Below, one piece after another: positions 60,495 through 64,000 of a stretch of 64,000 nucleotides of DNA; positions within the stretch are counted from its first letter, which is position 1; the number at the start of each line of letters is the position of its first letter. Source of the stretch: Trifolium pratense. Lineage: Eukaryota; Streptophyta; Magnoliopsida; Fabales; Fabaceae. The stretch covers positions 42,648,338 to 42,712,337 of the forward strand of contig NC_060059.1 in NCBI RefSeq assembly GCF_020283565.1, written 5' to 3'. Below the pieces are notes generated by a model. The model searched no databases. It was not told where the DNA came from and saw nothing but the letters and a program-made list of their open reading frames with translations. Both the position numbers and the translations under genes were made by a program.

Positions 60495-61322
60495 GTTTCT
60501 GCATAATTCTGCTATAGGTTGGAAAATTCTGCAAATTTGATCTACATTCTGGTTTTGGAACTTCAAGATTGGGATTCAAGACTCCAGAGGATAGCTCCAA
60601 GCACATCGATAGCATGGATTCACAAGCCATGACATTGAAGCTCGGACGCGAACAAAGGGAGATGAGGAGCTAAGTTCTTCGGAGGTAGGATCTAGGATAG
60701 CCTAGGATGTAGATAGACATCATGTAATCTGCTATATGTGTAAGAAGCTACTCTGTTCATAGTGTTGATTTAATGCAATTCCATGTTTAATGCTTTATAA
60801 TCCTTCATTAGTGTTGTAATGATTTCGAGTTAAGTCACGTGCGAGAGTATTGATTTAATTTCTGAACTGAATTGCATTAAGCGCTCGAGTGTCTCCGGTC
60901 GAGAGATTGAGGCATAGAGTGTAGCGAACGATTGACGCGCGTTAATATCATTCGTTGTAGGTAGCTTCCGCCCGAGAGATCGGGGAAGTATCGACAACGA
61001 ATAGAGTGGATTTTGACAAGAGATTGCGATTCACTAATTTGTCGATCTAGTTGTTAACACTTGAGTAGTTTCCTATGATATAGTAGATTGCATGTGGTTT
61101 AGCTATAGACTAGGCGATTCCGATGATTCTACCTCGCTTTTCCATTATATCAAAGCACGTTTCCTAACAATTCATCACTCAACATACCCCCAATTTATGT
61201 GTATTTCTTGCATAATGTCTATGAGCACTACTCGACTAGTTTGATCACACAATCCCTGTGGATCGATATTTTTATTACTACGTGGTAATTCGTTCACTTG
61301 CGAAAATTATCCATCAAGTTTT

Positions 61323-61340
61323 TGGCGCCGTTGCCGGGGA
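61323..61340 (+). other. Primer-binding site of the gypsy element (tRNA-Asp type)
   Basis: TGGCGCCGTTGCCGGGGA, complementary to the 3' end of plant tRNA-Asp and typical of Athila-type elements, six bases after the LTR end. Confidence 0.88.
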
Positions 61341-61447
61341 TTGTGATTGATTCGACAAGGCGATAGTGTTCATATTTTCTGTGTTTTCTTTATTTTTCTG
61401 TTTTGTATTTTTCTCCCGGAGCGTTCTACTTGTGTGTTTCATTGTGC

Positions 61448-63862
61448 ATGCGGAGAACAGGTCCTCAAGAGCTGCAATTTGATCCAGAGATTGAAAAGAC
61501 AGCTCGCGCAATTCGAAAGGCAACAAGGGAAGCTCAAGCTTCAAGGGGAACAGCTTTGCTAAGGGATACACCGGACTGTCAAAGACAGACTGCAGCAACA
61601 ATGGAAGAAGAACAGGTTCCACCGGTTCCTCAACCGCCAAGGCGTACCCTTGGTGATTATGGGAGGAGAGACAATGACGCGTTGGCAAATCAAGGGTTTC
61701 AGCCGGCAAATCCTGTCTCATTCGACATCAAGAACACGGTCCTTTCTGCCCTAAAGGAAAATCCTTATTCAGGTTCGGAAGCTCAATGCCCGAATTTACA
61801 CTTGTCTCACTTCTATGAAGCCTGCGACTATACCGATCCACCGGGGGTGAGCGAATCGGACAAAAGACTGAGGTTATTCAAGCATTCTCTCACCGGCCGT
61901 GCTAAGGATTGGTTAGACACGATACCCGCCGGAACTATTGAGACTTGGAGACAGCTGGAGCGGAAGTTCTTGGATCGTTACTTCCCTATTCATAAGTTCC
62001 TAGAAAGAAGGGCTGAAATTAGCAACTTCGAACAAGCGGATGGTGAGACGTTGTATGATGCTTGGGAGAGGTTTAAAGTTTGTCTTAAAAGGTGTCCGAA
62101 TCACGGTTTCGATGGCCACAATCAGATGCAAATGTTTACCCAAGGTTTGAGGGCTCAAACGCGAATGATACTTGACGCATCAGCCGGTGGTTCGTTGAAG
62201 AACCGTGACGAAACTGAAGCAAGAGAATTGGTGGAAAGCATGGCTCAAAACGAGTATAGAGCTACTAATGATAGAGGAGCCAAAAAGAAAGGCGGAGTGT
62301 TAGAATTGGATACTCAAACAGCACTATTGGCACAGCAAAAGCTCATGACTAGCCAAATGGAAGCAATGATGAAGCTGCTGTCCAATCCACAAGTTCAATC
62401 TTCTCCAATAGGTAAAATTGACAATGTGCGCTGTGATTTTTGTTTGCAGGACCACCCTAATGGCGGATGCTTCCCGGAGGGTTCAGAGGAGGCTCGCTAC
62501 TTAGCCAATTTCCGGAAGCCGTACAACAATAATAACAACGGTTCCGGGTGGGGGAACGGTATGCAAAGTCAGGGTGCACCGCAACAGCAGCAAAGGCCTC
62601 CGTCAAGGATGGAAGAGACGCTGAATCAGTTCATGCTCATGACCCAAAGCAACTTTGAAGCGATGAAATCGAGTCAAGCAACCTCTAACAAGAATCATGA
62701 AGCTTCTATAAAGAATCTTGAGGTGCAAATGGGTCAGCTGTCACGACAGTTTTCTATGTTGCAAAATCAAGGAGGTTTCGGTGGAAACACTCATGATAAT
62801 CCGAAAAATGAAACTTGCAATGGAATCACTTTGAGGAGTAGAGAGATACCGGAACGGCCAGCTGTGGAGAAGCCCTTGAAAAAGAAGGTCAATGAGGGAG
62901 AAGTTGAAAATAAGCAAGAGGATGTAGTCGAAAAGGAGAGAGTTGAAGGAGAAGTAGAAGATGAAAAGATGTCTAAGGAAGTTAAGATTAGTGAGGATGA
63001 GAAAGAAGAAGTTGAAAAACAGAGGGAGATAAAAGAAAAAGAGAGTAAGAAGGTAGAGAAAGGTAAAGGAGTTGATGAATCGCCATATGCTAGGATGCCT
63101 TTTCCTAGGAGAAAGAAAGTTAAGAATCTTGAGCGAGAGAAGGAGTTCAAGAAGTTCATGAAGGTGTTGAACAAGCTTGAGATGGCTATACCATTGGTTG
63201 AGGCTTTGGAGCAAATGCCGAGTTATGCAAAGTTTTTGAAGGAGTTGCTCACAAAGAAAAGAAAACCATTAGATGATGAAATGGTAAGTATGACGGAAGA
63301 GTGCAGCGCTCTAATCCAAAGGAAGCTACCTCAGAAAAAGAAAGATCCAGTGAGCTTTACAATTCCATGTTCCATTGGAACGCTCACTATTGAAAAAGCT
63401 TTGTGTGATTTGGGGGCTAGCATAAATTTAATGCCGTTATCAATGATGAAGAAGATACCGGGAGCGGTAGCAAAGCCGACAAAGATGAGTCTCTCTTTGG
63501 CGGATAGATCGATTGTGCATCCGGAAGGTATTCTCCATGATGTGCTAGTTAGAGTTGCTGGGTTTGTGTTTCCCGCAGATTTTGTGGTCTTAGACATAGA
63601 GGAAACTAGGGATTGGGAGCCCTTGCTCCTTGGTAGACCCTTCTTAGCAACTAGCCGTGCCCTAATCGATGTAGAGATGGGCGAGCTCATGCTAAGGACC
63701 GATGATCAGCAGGTCACATTCAATGTCTTTGACAAGATGGAGTGTGATGATGGAGACCCACAATGTTTTAAAATCCAGGTTTATGATCATATTGTTAAAC
63801 ATGCACTTAAGTTACCTTGGAATGCACACTACTTGCCACACCGTGGCACTTCTTTTCCTTAA
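61448..63862 (+). CDS. Athila/Cyclops-like gag-protease polyprotein
   Basis: Uninterrupted 804-residue retrotransposon polyprotein. The start at 61448 (MRRTGPQELQFD) is preferred over an in-frame Met at 61403. The gag core includes NPVSFDIKNTVLSALKENPY, HLSHFYEACDYT, RLFKHSLTGRAKDWLDTIP, WRQLERKFLDRYFP and TLYDAWERFKVCLKRCPNHG. A CDFCLQDHPNGGC Cys/His motif lies near residue 330. A Glu/Lys-rich spacer at about 480-560 is followed by a retroviral-type aspartic protease with ALCDLGASINLMP near 650 and LLLGRPFLATSRALIDVEMG near 730. The frame ends soon after; no reverse transcriptase, RNase H or integrase follows within the window. Function is virus-like particle assembly and proteolysis for retrotransposition (family knowledge). 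Confidence 0.94.
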   Translation: MRRTGPQELQFDPEIEKTARAIRKATREAQASRGTALLRDTPDCQRQTAATMEEEQVPPVPQPPRRTLGDYGRRDNDALANQGFQPANPVSFDIKNTVLSALKENPYSGSEAQCPNLHLSHFYEACDYTDPPGVSESDKRLRLFKHSLTGRAKDWLDTIPAGTIETWRQLERKFLDRYFPIHKFLERRAEISNFEQADGETLYDAWERFKVCLKRCPNHGFDGHNQMQMFTQGLRAQTRMILDASAGGSLKNRDETEARELVESMAQNEYRATNDRGAKKKGGVLELDTQTALLAQQKLMTSQMEAMMKLLSNPQVQSSPIGKIDNVRCDFCLQDHPNGGCFPEGSEEARYLANFRKPYNNNNNGSGWGNGMQSQGAPQQQQRPPSRMEETLNQFMLMTQSNFEAMKSSQATSNKNHEASIKNLEVQMGQLSRQFSMLQNQGGFGGNTHDNPKNETCNGITLRSREIPERPAVEKPLKKKVNEGEVENKQEDVVEKERVEGEVEDEKMSKEVKISEDEKEEVEKQREIKEKESKKVEKGKGVDESPYARMPFPRRKKVKNLEREKEFKKFMKVLNKLEMAIPLVEALEQMPSYAKFLKELLTKKRKPLDDEMVSMTEECSALIQRKLPQKKKDPVSFTIPCSIGTLTIEKALCDLGASINLMPLSMMKKIPGAVAKPTKMSLSLADRSIVHPEGILHDVLVRVAGFVFPADFVVLDIEETRDWEPLLLGRPFLATSRALIDVEMGELMLRTDDQQVTFNVFDKMECDDGDPQCFKIQVYDHIVKHALKLPWNAHYLPHRGTSFP

Positions 63863-64000
63863 CCCTTAGGGGTATGGAACGTCAAGCATCGGGACGTTAA
63901 ACAAGCGCTGGTTGGGAGGCAACCCAACGGTTTCTAATGTTTTAGTGTGTTTGTTTTTGAAGTATGTAGGTAGGTGTGTAGCAGAAGCAAGGACAGGAAG
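63863..64000 (+). other. Post-ORF spacer of the gypsy element
   Basis: Contains GACGTTAAACAAGCGC and TTGGGAGGCAACCCAAC (63893-63927), a conserved phrase normally found downstream of integrase in Athila-type elements (recollection). It begins about 30 bp after the gag-protease stop. The element continues beyond the window. Confidence 0.7.

Larger units (their letters stand above)
60085..61316 (+). repeat. 5' LTR of an Athila/Cyclops-like gypsy element
   Basis: Probably starts TGATGACGAATCGTCA and ends ...TTATCCATCA, 1232 bp, directly before the primer-binding site. The right edge is secure; the left one is chosen from the TG end and the break in the LINE fragment, and the 3' LTR is outside the window. 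A palindrome array and a TATA box lie at 60245-60494. Confidence 0.7.

Overview
The window is plant nuclear DNA, most likely from a legume. It is AT-rich, its genes have introns, and the repeats are typical of plants: Ty1/copia, Athila/Cyclops-type Ty3/gypsy, LINE and SINE remnants, Stowaway, hAT and Mutator-like MITEs. The legume assignment is inference, resting on the Cyclops-like gag and on repeat types common in legumes. I recognise no prokaryotic genes, CRISPR arrays, rRNA or intact tRNA genes.

Layout. 1-2818: left-truncated copia element on the minus strand. 2819-10216 (copy A) and 13445-25202 (copy B): a direct segmental duplication without a recognisable host gene. Each copy later received its own transposons, so each supplies the empty site for insertions in the other; the largest is a young 3.7-kb copia element in B (18909-22614). 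Between them, 10216-12200 is a smaller tandem duplication of a hAT-like element, each copy carrying a different nested MITE. 25203-29738: repeats and intergenic DNA.

Genes. 29739-34349 (+): 14-exon AUXIN RESPONSE FACTOR 5/MONOPTEROS orthologue whose exons sum to an 856-residue protein. 37099-38373 (-): single-exon membrane-anchored methyltransferase-like protein of the At1g29790 type. 44664-49392 (-): two-exon DEAH-box splicing helicase of the Prp22/DEAH5 type, 1192 residues. These three are the only host genes that look intact. Developmental transcription, Golgi/endomembrane methylation (inferred) and spliceosome function are unrelated roles, so I see no functional cluster.

Relics and elements at the right. 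40916-41746: long-TIR element. 42500-43640: LINE remnant. 53841-54117: receptor-kinase LRR relic. 54485-55565: hAT-type element carrying a 41-bp minisatellite. 55837-57170 (-) and 58318-59560 (+): head-to-head pseudogene pair of a papain-like cysteine protease, forming a large palindrome. 59712-60084: LINE relic. 60085-64000: 5' part of an Athila/Cyclops-like gypsy element with a 1.2-kb LTR, PBS and gag-protease ORF, running off the window.

I found no convincing new multi-gene system. The most notable signals are the palindrome array just upstream of the TATA box in the gypsy LTR, the gag-protease ORF followed directly by the post-pol spacer motif, the minisatellite-carrying hAT element, the young but deleted copia copy, and a set of MITEs with exact target-site duplications, several confirmed by empty sites in the same window.
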